In this document: in pieces, positions 1-8,247 of the stretch
Layout of the letters: each line of letters opens with the position of its first letter
Position numbering within the stretch: the stretch's first letter is position 1
NCBI RefSeq assembly: GCF_005876955.1
Contig: NZ_SSCL01000012.1
Location: forward strand, 62,001 to 126,000
Length of the DNA stretch: 64,000 nucleotides
DNA from: Sinomonas gamaensis
Lineage (GTDB): Bacteria > Actinomycetota > Actinomycetes > Actinomycetales > Micrococcaceae
Direction: 5' to 3'
Program-made: the position numbers and the translations under genes
Notes under the pieces: model-generated
What the model was told of the DNA's origin: nothing
Seen by the model: the letters and a program-made list of their open reading frames with translations, nothing else
The model's database searches: none

Positions 1-1279
1 CATGAAGCAGGGCAACGGCGACGCCTCGCTCGCCCAGTTCGGCGCGAAGGTCACCCCGAACCAGCACGCGCTCGCCAGCCAGTTCGGCCTCTACGACAAC
101 ACGTATGACATCGGCACGAACTCGGCCGAGGGCCACAACTGGATGATGCAGGGCGACGATCCGGCCTACACCGAGAAGAGCGCTGGCGAGTACACGCGCT
201 CGTATGACACCGAGGACGACGTCCTTGGCCACCAGCGCTCCGGCTTCCTCTGGACCTCCGTCCAGGCTGCGGGCAAGACCGCCAGGAACTATGGCGAGTT
301 CGACTCCGAAGAGGGCAAGCCGGCGGGCGCGACCTGGCAGAACTACTACTGCGCGGCCAAGAGCACCATGGCTGGCGGCGACCCGGCCCAGCTCTTCACC
401 CCGGCGCTGCAGATGCACGCAGGCTCGTCCATCCCGTCGCTCAACGCGATCACGGACCCGAACGCCGCGCCGTTCGACACTGCGGTGCCGGACATCTACC
501 GCTACGAGACGTGGAAGCAGGACTTCGAGAAGAACGGCCCGCAGAACTTCCAGATGATGTGGCTCTCCAGCGACCACACCGGCGGCACCGCTGATCCGGA
601 GGCCCAGGTCGCGGACAACGACCTCGCCGTGGGCAAGATCGTCGAGGAGATCTCGCACTCGCCGTACTGGAAGGACTCGGCGATCTTCATCGCCGAGGAT
701 GACAGCCAGAACGGCGCGGACCACGTAGACGGCCATCGCGCCCCGATTCAGGTCATCAGCCCGTACGCGGCGCACGGCCAGACTGTCAGCACCTTCTACT
801 CGCAGATCAGCATGGTCCGGACCATCGAACAGATCCTCGGCGCCCAGCCTCTGAACCAGAAGGTCGCCGCGGCAACCCCGATGTTCGACGCCTTCACCAA
901 CAAGGCCGACCTGACTCCGTTCAACGCAGTCCCGAACCAGGTGCCGCTTACTGAGGGCGTCAAGACTGCACCAGCATGCGGCAACGACACCCTCGGCCAG
1001 ACCGGCGCCTCCGCTGCAGCGGTGAACGACTCCGCCGCCAAGGCCACTGCGGTCCCGGACTCGATGAAGGACACCGCCGCGGAGTGGGAGGACTGGTCCG
1101 AGGAGCAGCACCTGACCGGCAACGGCGCGAAGGAAGACTACGCGAACCCGCAGCTGTTCAACCGCTGGACCTGGTACCAGACGCACAACTGGGAGACCCC
1201 GTACCCGGGCGACGCCAAGATCTACGGCCCGGACGACGTCCCCGGCGTTCCCGCCGGCTCGACCAACCACGATGACTGA
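1..1279 (+). CDS. Secreted phosphoesterase (phospholipase C/acid phosphatase-like), C-terminal part
   Basis: Cut by the left edge, so the signal peptide and first catalytic motif are outside the window; the Met codon at base 2 is probably internal. What remains (about 425 residues) has the late part of the bacterial phosphoesterase fold (PF04185): a run of Trp/Tyr-rich sequence, IFIAEDDSQNGADHVDGHR (about residues 230-248) with the metal-binding acidic and His residues, then SPYAAHG and an ISMVRTIEQILG helix, which are typical landmarks of this family. Such enzymes hydrolyse phosphate mono- or diesters outside the cell. The last 100 residues form an acidic, Trp-rich tail without a recognised domain. 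A strong hairpin terminator follows directly. Substrate cannot be told. It fits the other phosphoester-related genes that follow. Confidence 0.85.
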   Translation, partial: MKQGNGDASLAQFGAKVTPNQHALASQFGLYDNTYDIGTNSAEGHNWMMQGDDPAYTEKSAGEYTRSYDTEDDVLGHQRSGFLWTSVQAAGKTARNYGEFDSEEGKPAGATWQNYYCAAKSTMAGGDPAQLFTPALQMHAGSSIPSLNAITDPNAAPFDTAVPDIYRYETWKQDFEKNGPQNFQMMWLSSDHTGGTADPEAQVADNDLAVGKIVEEISHSPYWKDSAIFIAEDDSQNGADHVDGHRAPIQVISPYAAHGQTVSTFYSQISMVRTIEQILGAQPLNQKVAAATPMFDAFTNKADLTPFNAVPNQVPLTEGVKTAPACGNDTLGQTGASAAAVNDSAAKATAVPDSMKDTAAEWEDWSEEQHLTGNGAKEDYANPQLFNRWTWYQTHNWETPYPGDAKIYGPDDVPGVPAGSTNHDD

Positions 1280-1306
1280 TCGGCCCTGACTGAGCGAACG
1301 CAGGCT

Positions 1307-1336
1307 GAAGGCCACCTCCTCGGGGAGGTGGCCTTC
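1307..1336. terminator. Strong hairpin terminator
   Basis: Perfect 13-bp inverted repeat, GAAGGCCACCTCC and its complement, around a TCGG tetraloop, 28 bases after the phosphoesterase stop. No U-tract, as usual in high-GC actinobacteria. Confidence 0.85.
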
Positions 1337-1435
1337 ACCTGCTCAAGGGCATCTCGCCCTCGCGATCCCGTTTGATTCCTTCGACGGTTACGCACGAGGG
1401 GCGCCCAGGCGTACTCTCCTGCCGTGAAGGGATCC

Positions 1436-2935
1436 ATGTCTGTCGAGTCCGAGAGGAAGTTCGAGATCCCGGGAGACGCCCCCGCCCCTCCCGTCGAATC
1501 CCTCCCGGGCGTGCACGGAGCCGGTCCAGGCGCGGTGCATCGCCTCGAAGCCGTCTACTTCGACACAGCGCGGCTGTCCTTGGCCGCGCGGGGAATCACG
1601 CTTCGGCGGCGTACGGGCGGGAAGGATGCCGGGTGGCATCTGAAGCTCCCCTTAGGGCCAGACAAGAGGATCGAGGTCACCGAGCCGTTGGGGTCCGACG
1701 CCGAAAAGGTGCCAGCTCGGCTGCGGGAGATGGTCGCAGCACATGTGAGGAGTCGGTCCCTCGAGCCGGTGGCGAAGGTAGAGACCGTCCGCAGGAGCAC
1801 GCCGCTAGTGGGCGAGGGAAATTCGGTGCTGGCCGAGTTCAGTGACGACCGGGTGGAGGCCTGGTCCCTGCTCAATGCCGGGGCACCCCTGCAGTGGCGC
1901 GAGCTGGAGATCGAGCTGGAGAACGGCCCGGTGAACCTGCTGGACGCCGCCGAGAGGCTCGTCGGTTCCCATGGAGGCCATCGGTCCGCCTATACCTCCA
2001 AGCTCGCCCGCGCACTGGGCGACTCCTACCCGCGGGCCAGAACTCCGTCGTCGCCACCCCGGCGCAAGGGCCCCGCTGCGGAAGTGCTGCTGGCCTACCT
2101 CCGCCGTCAGATCGAGGCGCTCCTGAGGCTGGACCCCCGCGTTCGCATGGGCGAGCCACGGGCCGTGCATCAGATGCGGATTGCAGCCCGCCGAATGCGA
2201 TCCACTCTCGCCACGTTCCGGAAGTACACGGACCGGGACGCCGCAGACTACCTGCGCGAGGAGCTGAAGTGGGTGGCGCAGTCCATCGGCGAGGCCCGTG
2301 ACCTGGAAGTCATGCGCGAGCGGCTGGAGCGCGCCGCGGCCGCCGAGCCGCCGGAGCTGCTCATGGGGCCGGTGGTCCAGCGCATCGACGAGGAGCTCGG
2401 CGCGCGCCATCACCGAGCCCACGCCTCGAGCTTGGAAGCGCTCGGGGGCGAGAGGTACTTTGCCCTCCTCGACGCGCTCGAGGCCTTCGTGGAGGACCCG
2501 CCGTTGACCGATGCGGGCCGACGCAGAGCTCGCAAGGCTGTGGCCCGCCGCGTGTCACACCTCGACCGCCTCCGCGAAGCGGTGGCCGCTGCCCAGGACG
2601 CTACCGGGACACCGGAATCGGACCCCGCCCTGCACGAGGCCCGCAAATGCGCCAAGCGGCTACGCTACGCGGCCGAGTCCGCCCGGCCAGTCCACGGCAA
2701 GCTGGCCAAGCGGCTCGCCAAGGACGTCAAGCGCATCCAGACCATCCTCGGGGACCATCAGGACAGCGTCGTGACCCGCTCGCTGCTGCGCGAACTCGGC
2801 ACCTCGGCCTATCTGGAAGGCGCCAACGCCTTCAGCTTCGGGAGGCTGCACGCGAATGAACAGCAACGAGCCGCCGAGGCACGGGCCGAATTCTGGCGGT
2901 ATTGGGAACACTTCAACCCAAAGCCCCTGCACTAG
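1436..2935 (+). CDS. CYTH and CHAD domain-containing protein
   Basis: 499 residues. The N-terminal half (about 1-185) is a CYTH domain: it opens with the ExExK signature as ESERKFEI (residues 4-11), the triphosphate-binding strand of inorganic triphosphatases and thiamine triphosphatases. The C-terminal half (about 205-490) is an all-helical CHAD domain rich in His, Arg and Lys (for example VHQMRIAARRMRSTL and HEARKCAKRLRYAAE), known to bind polyphosphate. The joint architecture suggests inorganic triphosphate or polyphosphate hydrolysis or binding in the cytoplasm. A GTG 12 bases upstream would add four residues, but GAAGGG lies 4-5 bases before the ATG at 1436, so I prefer that start. It shares no operon with the upstream gene, which ends in a terminator. 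Confidence 0.9.
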   Translation: MSVESERKFEIPGDAPAPPVESLPGVHGAGPGAVHRLEAVYFDTARLSLAARGITLRRRTGGKDAGWHLKLPLGPDKRIEVTEPLGSDAEKVPARLREMVAAHVRSRSLEPVAKVETVRRSTPLVGEGNSVLAEFSDDRVEAWSLLNAGAPLQWRELEIELENGPVNLLDAAERLVGSHGGHRSAYTSKLARALGDSYPRARTPSSPPRRKGPAAEVLLAYLRRQIEALLRLDPRVRMGEPRAVHQMRIAARRMRSTLATFRKYTDRDAADYLREELKWVAQSIGEARDLEVMRERLERAAAAEPPELLMGPVVQRIDEELGARHHRAHASSLEALGGERYFALLDALEAFVEDPPLTDAGRRRARKAVARRVSHLDRLREAVAAAQDATGTPESDPALHEARKCAKRLRYAAESARPVHGKLAKRLAKDVKRIQTILGDHQDSVVTRSLLRELGTSAYLEGANAFSFGRLHANEQQRAAEARAEFWRYWEHFNPKPLH

Positions 2936-2994
2936 CGGAACCTTCATCGGGGTCCGTTTCCCTTCGCCTCGTCTTCATCTGCTATGTCTTGCGG

Positions 2995-3903
2995 GTGAGC
3001 CAGCAACGTGCAGAACCTCCCGTCGGCGGAACCCGGGCACTCCTCCAATCTCTTCTGCCTTCCCTCGTTCCGAGCGAGCGGCGGGTAGCCCAGCTTTGTG
3101 TCACCGACCCGGAAGAGGTCGCGCAGCTCTCGGTCACCGAACTCGCCCAGCGCACCGACACGTCTCCGGCCACAGTCGTGAGGGCGTGCAAGAGCCTCGG
3201 ATTCGACGGGTTCCAGCATCTCCGGCAATTCCTGCTCCGAGACTTGGGCGCGGCAGCGTGGGGGACGGTCCACGCTCCGGAGGAGATCCCCGGTGCGGCA
3301 GGCTCGACAGAGCATCTGGTCAATGGGCTCTTCACTCGCGCAGCCAGCGAGATCCGAAGCGCTCTGGGCGCCCTGGACTATGAAGCGTTCGACGACGCTG
3401 CGGCTGCCATCCGCTCGTGCCGCCGCCTGCTTGTGGTGGGCAACGGCGCGTCCCTCCCGCCAGCCCAATCGATCGCCCTCCGATTCACCTCCACCGGGCG
3501 CATGTGCGAAGCCCCTGCGGACATCGTCTCGCAGCACGTCGCCGCGAAACTCCTGACCCCCGACGACGTGTGCCTTGCCGTCAGCGACAGCGGCATGAAC
3601 ACCTTCACGCTCCGCTCGGTCCGGCTCGCTTCCGAGCAGGGCGCGGTGGTCGTGGGCATCACGAGCTACGCGAAATCCGCCCTCGCCGAGCTCTCAACCC
3701 ACGCCCTCGTGGCAGGTGCGGAATTCCATTCCTGGAATGACGAGACGGTCATCGGCAATATCGTTCAGATGCTGCTCCTGTCCGCGCTGCACTCGGCTGC
3801 GACCAGCGGTCTTCCCGAGGCGGAGGCCGCCAAGGCAGAAGTGCTCCGCGAAGTGCTCACGATGGTCGTCGAGGACGGGGACTCACCCGAATCCCACCAA
3901 TAG
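2995..3903 (+). CDS. MurR/RpiR family transcriptional regulator
   Basis: 302 residues from GTG 2995. An earlier in-frame start at 2902 would overlap the CHAD gene and add a non-conserved leader, so I reject it. N-terminal RpiR-type helix-turn-helix (about 15-90): PSERRVAQL, then SVTELAQRTDTSPATVVRACKSL, the recognition helix region. The C-terminal SIS domain (about 130-260) binds phosphosugars: LLVVGNGASLPPAQSIALRF and CLAVSDSGMNTFTL are the typical sugar-phosphate loops. It lies directly before the ABC transport operon on the same strand and is likely its regulator, sensing a phosphorylated ligand. A palindrome that could be its operator sits at 3981-4006. Confidence 0.9.
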   Translation: MSQQRAEPPVGGTRALLQSLLPSLVPSERRVAQLCVTDPEEVAQLSVTELAQRTDTSPATVVRACKSLGFDGFQHLRQFLLRDLGAAAWGTVHAPEEIPGAAGSTEHLVNGLFTRAASEIRSALGALDYEAFDDAAAAIRSCRRLLVVGNGASLPPAQSIALRFTSTGRMCEAPADIVSQHVAAKLLTPDDVCLAVSDSGMNTFTLRSVRLASEQGAVVVGITSYAKSALAELSTHALVAGAEFHSWNDETVIGNIVQMLLLSALHSAATSGLPEAEAAKAEVLREVLTMVVEDGDSPESHQ

Positions 3904-3922
3904 TTCCTTGCGCCACCCCCGG

Positions 3923-3954
3923 CGGTTAGCGTGAGCGTCGCTCCCGGTTAACCG
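3923..3954. promoter_or_regulatory. Repeat of CGGTTA with perfect palindrome CGGTTAACCG
   Basis: CGGTTA at 3923-3928 recurs 22 bases on (3945-3950), where it is the left half of a perfect 10-bp palindrome, CGGTTAACCG (3945-3954). The two copies fall on the same helix face between the RpiR gene and the ABC operon. Possible operator; the cognate protein is unknown. Confidence 0.35.
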
Positions 3955-3980
3955 AGCGAGCCCACTCTCGAGGTAGAGAT

Positions 3981-4006
3981 TTTCCTGACATCCAGAAGTT
4001 AGGAAA
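3981..4006. promoter_or_regulatory. Candidate RpiR operator before the ABC operon
   Basis: Imperfect inverted repeat TTTCCTGAC - 8 bases - GTTAGGAAA (8 of 9 positions pair). It ends 22 bases before the ATPase start codon and a further TTTCC half site follows at 4012. The A/T-rich arms stand out in a GC-rich region. Position and symmetry suit a repressor site; assignment to the adjacent RpiR protein is inference. Confidence 0.5.
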
Positions 4007-4028
4007 CACAATTTCCTCGGAGGTGCCG

Positions 4029-5180
4029 ATGGGCCGTCTCGTGCTCAGCCAGCTCTCGCGGTCGTTCAAGGACGTGACGGCCGTGGACAACATTTCCCTC
4101 GTCGTGGAAGACGGCGACTTCCTCGTCCTCCTGGGTCCGAGCGGCTGTGGGAAGACCACCCTCCTGCGCATGATCGCAGGGCTTCTCGAGCCCACCTCGG
4201 GCACCCTCGAACTCGATGGCCTGGACATCACGGATCTGCCGTCTCGGCACCGGGATCTGGCGATGGTGTTCCAGAGCTATGCCCTCTACCCGCACCTGAG
4301 CGTCGCGAAGAACCTCGCTTTCCCCCTCACCGTGCGGAGAACGAATCGGCACGACGTCTCCCGCCGGGTAGCCGAAGTGGCGGACATGGTGGACATCGCA
4401 CACCTCCTCGAACGCAAGCCCAGGGAGCTCTCGGGCGGCCAGCGGCAGCGCGTCGCGGTCGCACGTGCCCTCGTGCGCGAGCCCAAGGCGTTCCTGATGG
4501 ACGAGCCGCTCTCCAATCTCGATGCCAAGCTCCGCACCGCCACCCGCCAAGAGCTCGCAGCCCTCCACCGCCGGCTCGGGGCGACGTTCGTCTACGTCAC
4601 GCACGATCAGGTCGAGGCGATGACCATGGCCACGAAGATCGCGCTCCTGAACGGCGGCCGCCTGGAGCAGGTTGGGACCCCGGATGAGCTCTACGACAGG
4701 CCAGCGTCCGTCTTCGCGGCCGGCTTCATGGGCTCGCCCGCGACCAACCTCCTCGACGCCCGGCTGTCCTCGTCGAACGGGGCCATCACCGTCATGGCCC
4801 CGGGCGTCGAGGCCGTGCTGTGGGAGGGAGAGACGCCCGAGCGGGAGATCGTGCTCGGCATCCGGCCCGAACACCTCAGTCTTCACGCGCCGGGTTCGGT
4901 GGCCGCTGCGCCCACGAGCGGGGCCGCGCTCCGCGGCGTCGTGGAACTGTGCGAGAACCTCGGCCGAGAGCAGCTCGTGCACTGTCGCGTCGGCGCCCAC
5001 CGCATCGGTGTCACCTGTCCGCGCGAGCAGCGCTGGGAGGAAGGCGCCGTCGTCGTCCTCGGCGCCAGCACCGAACACCTCCACCTCTTCGACCGGGCAA
5101 CCGGTCGACGGCTCGAATGGCGGGCCGAGCCACCGCTGACTCAACACGCGGCGCCGAACGAGCCAGCCCTCAGCGTCTGA
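4029..5180 (+). CDS. Carbohydrate/glycerophosphate ABC transporter ATPase (UgpC/MalK/MsiK type)
   Basis: 383 residues. ATG 4029 is chosen over GTG 4023 because CGGAGG ends five bases before it. ATP-binding domain: Walker A GPSGCGKTT (36-44), Q-loop FQSYALYPH, signature LSGGQRQR (134-141), Walker B AFLMDEP (154-160) and switch THDQVEAM. The C-terminal third is a MalK-like regulatory TOBE/OB domain. It energises import by the two permeases at 8248-10146. Such ATPases in actinobacteria can serve several importers; the alpha-glucoside system at 42.7-51.7 kb has no ATPase gene of its own. First gene of the operon, 44 bases before the binding-protein gene. Confidence 0.93.
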   Translation: MGRLVLSQLSRSFKDVTAVDNISLVVEDGDFLVLLGPSGCGKTTLLRMIAGLLEPTSGTLELDGLDITDLPSRHRDLAMVFQSYALYPHLSVAKNLAFPLTVRRTNRHDVSRRVAEVADMVDIAHLLERKPRELSGGQRQRVAVARALVREPKAFLMDEPLSNLDAKLRTATRQELAALHRRLGATFVYVTHDQVEAMTMATKIALLNGGRLEQVGTPDELYDRPASVFAAGFMGSPATNLLDARLSSSNGAITVMAPGVEAVLWEGETPEREIVLGIRPEHLSLHAPGSVAAAPTSGAALRGVVELCENLGREQLVHCRVGAHRIGVTCPREQRWEEGAVVVLGASTEHLHLFDRATGRRLEWRAEPPLTQHAAPNEPALSV

Positions 5181-5224
5181 CCCCTCATCCCGTTCGTTCA
5201 CCCAATCTCCCAGAAGGACGCATC

Positions 5225-6580
5225 ATGTTAATTCATCGTGCCCTCGCGCTGACGGCGGCCGCTGCCGCCGCGGCGCTCACACTCTCCGCCTGCGGCGGCG
5301 CATCAACGGGTTCGGCGGCCTCCGCCGTCATCCCAGAGCTCGCCCCCGACCAGAAGGTGGACATTACCTTCGAGAGCTACAACCTCGCGCAGGCCGGCGT
5401 CTGGAGCGACACGATCAACGGGCTCGTCTCCGAGTTCGAGAAGGCTCACCCCAATATCACGGTGCACGCACAGCCCCCGCAGGGCGGCGGCGCCGTGGGC
5501 AGCAACACGATCAGCAGCGTGCAGACGCAGCTCCTCGCCGGCCACGCGCCCGACGTCGCCCAGCTGACATTCGACGGGCTCGACTTCGCGGCCACCCAGC
5601 TCGGTGCCCAGCCCATCAGCGACCTCGTGGGCAAGACGGCGATCGACGACGCTCTCGGCGGTGCGCACCCGTTCAACCCGAACGCCAAGCACCTCGCCGA
5701 CTGGAACGGCAAGACGTACGGCATCCCCTATGTCTTCTCGACGCCCGTCCTCTTCTACAACGCGACGATGCTCGCCCAGGCCGGTGTACCCGCCGACGCT
5801 GACCTCTCGACGTGGGACAAGGTCGAGGCAGCCGCGAAAGCCGTCACAGCCAAGACCGGCAAGCCCTCGCTGGACATCTCATGCACGAGCATCGGCGGCA
5901 ACTGGTGCATGCAGGGCCTCTTCAAGTCCGACGGCGCCCAGGTGCTCTCCGACGACCGCAAGACGATCGAGTTTGGCTCGGACGCCGCCGTCGACACTGT
6001 GACGAAGCTCAGCCAGCTCACGAAGGACGGCGTGCTGCGGAACGCCGACCCGAACGCCCAGTACGAGGGCCTCCCCAAGGGCGACACGGCCTTCATCCTG
6101 ACGACCTCGGCGCTGCAGGGCTCGTTCATGCAGGCCGCCGCCAAGGGCGGTTGGCAGCTGAAGGCAGCCGCGATGCCGGCCTTCGGCAGCAAGCCGGCCG
6201 TTCCCACGAACTCCGGCTCGGCCCTGTTCGTCCTTTCCCAGGATCCCGCGAAACAGCGCGCGGGGTGGGAGCTGATCAAGTGGATGACCAGCGACCATGC
6301 CTACGAGCAGATTTCCACGAAGATCGGCTACCTGCCGCTCCGCACGAGCCTGACCCAGCCTGGCGGCTCGCTTTACGACTGGGCGCAGAAGAACCCCCTG
6401 ATCGCCCCCAACCTCTCCCAGCTCGACCGCCTGCAGCCGTGGGTCTCGTATCCCGGCAACAGCTATGTGCAAGTCGATGACATCCTCGGCAAGGCCGTCG
6501 AAGCAGTCGTCTACTACGGCAAGGACCCCAAGGCCACAATGCAGGACGCCCAGAAGCGAGCTCAGGACCTCATCAAATGA
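5225..6580 (+). CDS. Solute-binding lipoprotein of ABC importer (UgpB-like)
   Basis: 451 residues with a lipoprotein signal: short hydrophobic Ala-rich segment, then LSAC with Cys23 as lipid anchor. The body is a family-1 solute-binding fold: VDITFESYN, FEKAHPNITV, LLAGHAPDVAQL, YGIPYVFSTPVLFYNATML. The C-terminal IGYLPLRTS is reminiscent of glycerol-3-phosphate binding proteins, but I cannot prove the ligand. RBS GAAGGA stands nine bases before ATG 5225. A single GTTCACC (5196-5202), resembling half of a Streptomyces-type PHO box, lies just upstream; weak evidence for phosphate control. The stop overlaps the next start by four bases (ATGA). Confidence 0.9.
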   Translation: MLIHRALALTAAAAAAALTLSACGGASTGSAASAVIPELAPDQKVDITFESYNLAQAGVWSDTINGLVSEFEKAHPNITVHAQPPQGGGAVGSNTISSVQTQLLAGHAPDVAQLTFDGLDFAATQLGAQPISDLVGKTAIDDALGGAHPFNPNAKHLADWNGKTYGIPYVFSTPVLFYNATMLAQAGVPADADLSTWDKVEAAAKAVTAKTGKPSLDISCTSIGGNWCMQGLFKSDGAQVLSDDRKTIEFGSDAAVDTVTKLSQLTKDGVLRNADPNAQYEGLPKGDTAFILTTSALQGSFMQAAAKGGWQLKAAAMPAFGSKPAVPTNSGSALFVLSQDPAKQRAGWELIKWMTSDHAYEQISTKIGYLPLRTSLTQPGGSLYDWAQKNPLIAPNLSQLDRLQPWVSYPGNSYVQVDDILGKAVEAVVYYGKDPKATMQDAQKRAQDLIK

Positions 6581-7311
6581 TCGCCAATCCTGCCCTTGAG
6601 ATCGACGGCACGTACAACTTCCGCAGCACGGGCGGCTATGCAGCCGGCGAGCGCACGGTGCGGGAAGGCAAGCTTTTCAGATCGGACGCGCTCCACCGCC
6701 TGAGCGAGGCGGGTCGGAAGCGGCTGGAGTCCCTCGGCATCGCCACCGTCATCGACCTTCGCGACGAGACGGAGCTGACTTCCGCACCCAGCGCCGTCGG
6801 CGGTCTCCCCCTGCACATCTCCCACCACCCGATCTTCGAGTCCGTCCAGGTCCCTGGGCTGGCAGCGAGGACGACGCTCGCGGAGGTGTATCGGCTCATC
6901 ATCGAACGTCACGCCGACCGACTCGCGCAGGCCGTGCGCCTCATCGCCGAATCAGGCGACGGCGGAGTGCTAGTCCACTGCACGGCCGGGAAGGACCGCA
7001 CAGGCCTCGTCATCGCGACGGCGCTGCTCGCGGTGGGCGTGGACCGAGAGCAGGTCCTGGCCGACTACTCAGCGAGCGAGAGCAACCTCAGCGGGCCCTG
7101 GGCGGAAGCCATGCTCGCCGCCATCGAGCTCCACACCTCTGCCCCCTTGGACGAGGCGGTGCGGGAACTCGTCACGGCGAGCCCCGCCGTCGTGCTCGCG
7201 GAAGCCCTCGATCTCGTCGACACGCTCTTCGGGAGCCCGGCAGGCCTTCTCGCCGCCCACGGCTTCGACGATGCGGACCAAGCACGCCTCCGCGATGCCC
7301 TCACCCACTGA
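6577..7311 (+). CDS. Tyrosine-protein phosphatase family protein (PTP-type, DUF1706/Tyr_phosphatase3-like)
   Basis: 244 residues, cytoplasmic. The catalytic loop HCTAGKDRTG (134-143) holds the Cx5R motif with Cys135 and Arg141. The N-terminal NFRSTGGY and LFRSDALHRLS and the VIDLRDETEL segment are typical of bacterial Tyr_phosphatase_3 proteins (PtpB-like). Family members remove phosphate from phosphotyrosine, phosphoinositides or small phosphomonoesters. It is translationally coupled to the binding protein (ATGA overlap) and sits between importer genes, so a metabolic role on an imported phosphoester is at least as likely as protein dephosphorylation. That role is inference. Confidence 0.88.
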   Translation: MIANPALEIDGTYNFRSTGGYAAGERTVREGKLFRSDALHRLSEAGRKRLESLGIATVIDLRDETELTSAPSAVGGLPLHISHHPIFESVQVPGLAARTTLAEVYRLIIERHADRLAQAVRLIAESGDGGVLVHCTAGKDRTGLVIATALLAVGVDREQVLADYSASESNLSGPWAEAMLAAIELHTSAPLDEAVRELVTASPAVVLAEALDLVDTLFGSPAGLLAAHGFDDADQARLRDALTH

Positions 7312-7336
7312 CCGCAACCCATACAGAAGGAGAATC

Positions 7337-8227
7337 ATGGCTACGCCCCAGCACCCTGCCCCTGAACATTTCATCCTCCACATCAGCGACACTCATTTCG
7401 TCGCGGACAACGAGCTGCTGCACGGCTCGGTGGACAGCGACGAAAACCTTCGCCAGCTGTTCAAGGACTTCGCGAAGGCGAAGGCCCGGCCTGAGGCGAT
7501 CGTCTTCACCGGCGATCTCGCGGACACCGGGCGCGAAGACGCGTACACCCGTCTCCGGGACCTCGTCGAGCCCGCTGCCGCGGAGATCGGCGCCAAGGTC
7601 ATCTGGGTCATGGGCAACCACGACACCCGCACACCGTTCCGCCGGATCCTCCTCGATTCCGAGGCGGGAGAGGAGTCGGTGGACATGGTCCACGACGTCA
7701 ACGGCCTTCGAATCATCGCGCTCGACTCGACCGTGCCCGGCCTGCACTACGGCGAGATCGCCGACGAGCAGCTCGCGTGGCTCAAGGACGTCCTCGCGAC
7801 GCCCGCCCCACACGGCACCCTCATCGCCCTCCACCACCCGCCGGTGCCCTCGACCCACGAGATGATCTCGATGTTCGAGCTCCGCGACCAAGCGCGCTTC
7901 GAGGAGGCCATTCGCGGCACCGACGTCCGCGGCATCCTAGCCGGCCATTTCCACTTCTCGACCTTCAGCCTGTTCGGGAATGTGCCCGTCTCGGTGGCCT
8001 CCGCGACTTGCTACACGCAGGACCTCAACGTCGAGCCCGGCTCGATGCGCGGCCAGAATGGCGCGCAGGCGTTCAACCTCGTGCACGTCTACGGCGACCG
8101 GGTGGTCAACACGATCGTGCCCATCGGCGAGTTCGCCACCGTCTACGAGGTCACCGCCGAGCAGATGAAGGCCTTCACGCAGCTCAGCCTCGAAGAGGCC
8201 ACCGCCGAGATGTCGGCGTCTCACTAG
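7337..8227 (+). CDS. Metallophosphoesterase, CpdA/GpdQ-like phosphodiesterase
   Basis: 296 residues from ATG 7337, with AGAAGGAG about six bases upstream; an earlier in-frame ATG at 7271 lies inside the phosphatase gene and is rejected. All calcineurin-type metal motifs are present: HISDTHF (15-21), FTGDLADTG, VMGNHDTR, LHHPP and LAGHFHF. Closest families are class III cyclic-nucleotide phosphodiesterases (CpdA, Rv0805) and the glycerophosphodiesterase GpdQ. Inside an import operon the likely task is to hydrolyse an imported phosphodiester such as a glycerophosphodiester, giving a monoester to which the neighbouring phosphatase could apply. That is inference from context. Confidence 0.9.
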   Translation: MATPQHPAPEHFILHISDTHFVADNELLHGSVDSDENLRQLFKDFAKAKARPEAIVFTGDLADTGREDAYTRLRDLVEPAAAEIGAKVIWVMGNHDTRTPFRRILLDSEAGEESVDMVHDVNGLRIIALDSTVPGLHYGEIADEQLAWLKDVLATPAPHGTLIALHHPPVPSTHEMISMFELRDQARFEEAIRGTDVRGILAGHFHFSTFSLFGNVPVSVASATCYTQDLNVEPGSMRGQNGAQAFNLVHVYGDRVVNTIVPIGEFATVYEVTAEQMKAFTQLSLEEATAEMSASH

Positions 8228-8247
8228 GCTCCGAGGCAGGAATCACC

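Noticed and set aside
3999-5201. A 400-codon minus-strand open frame opposite the ABC ATPase
   Set aside because: Plus-strand frame contains all ABC motifs; the antisense frame has none.
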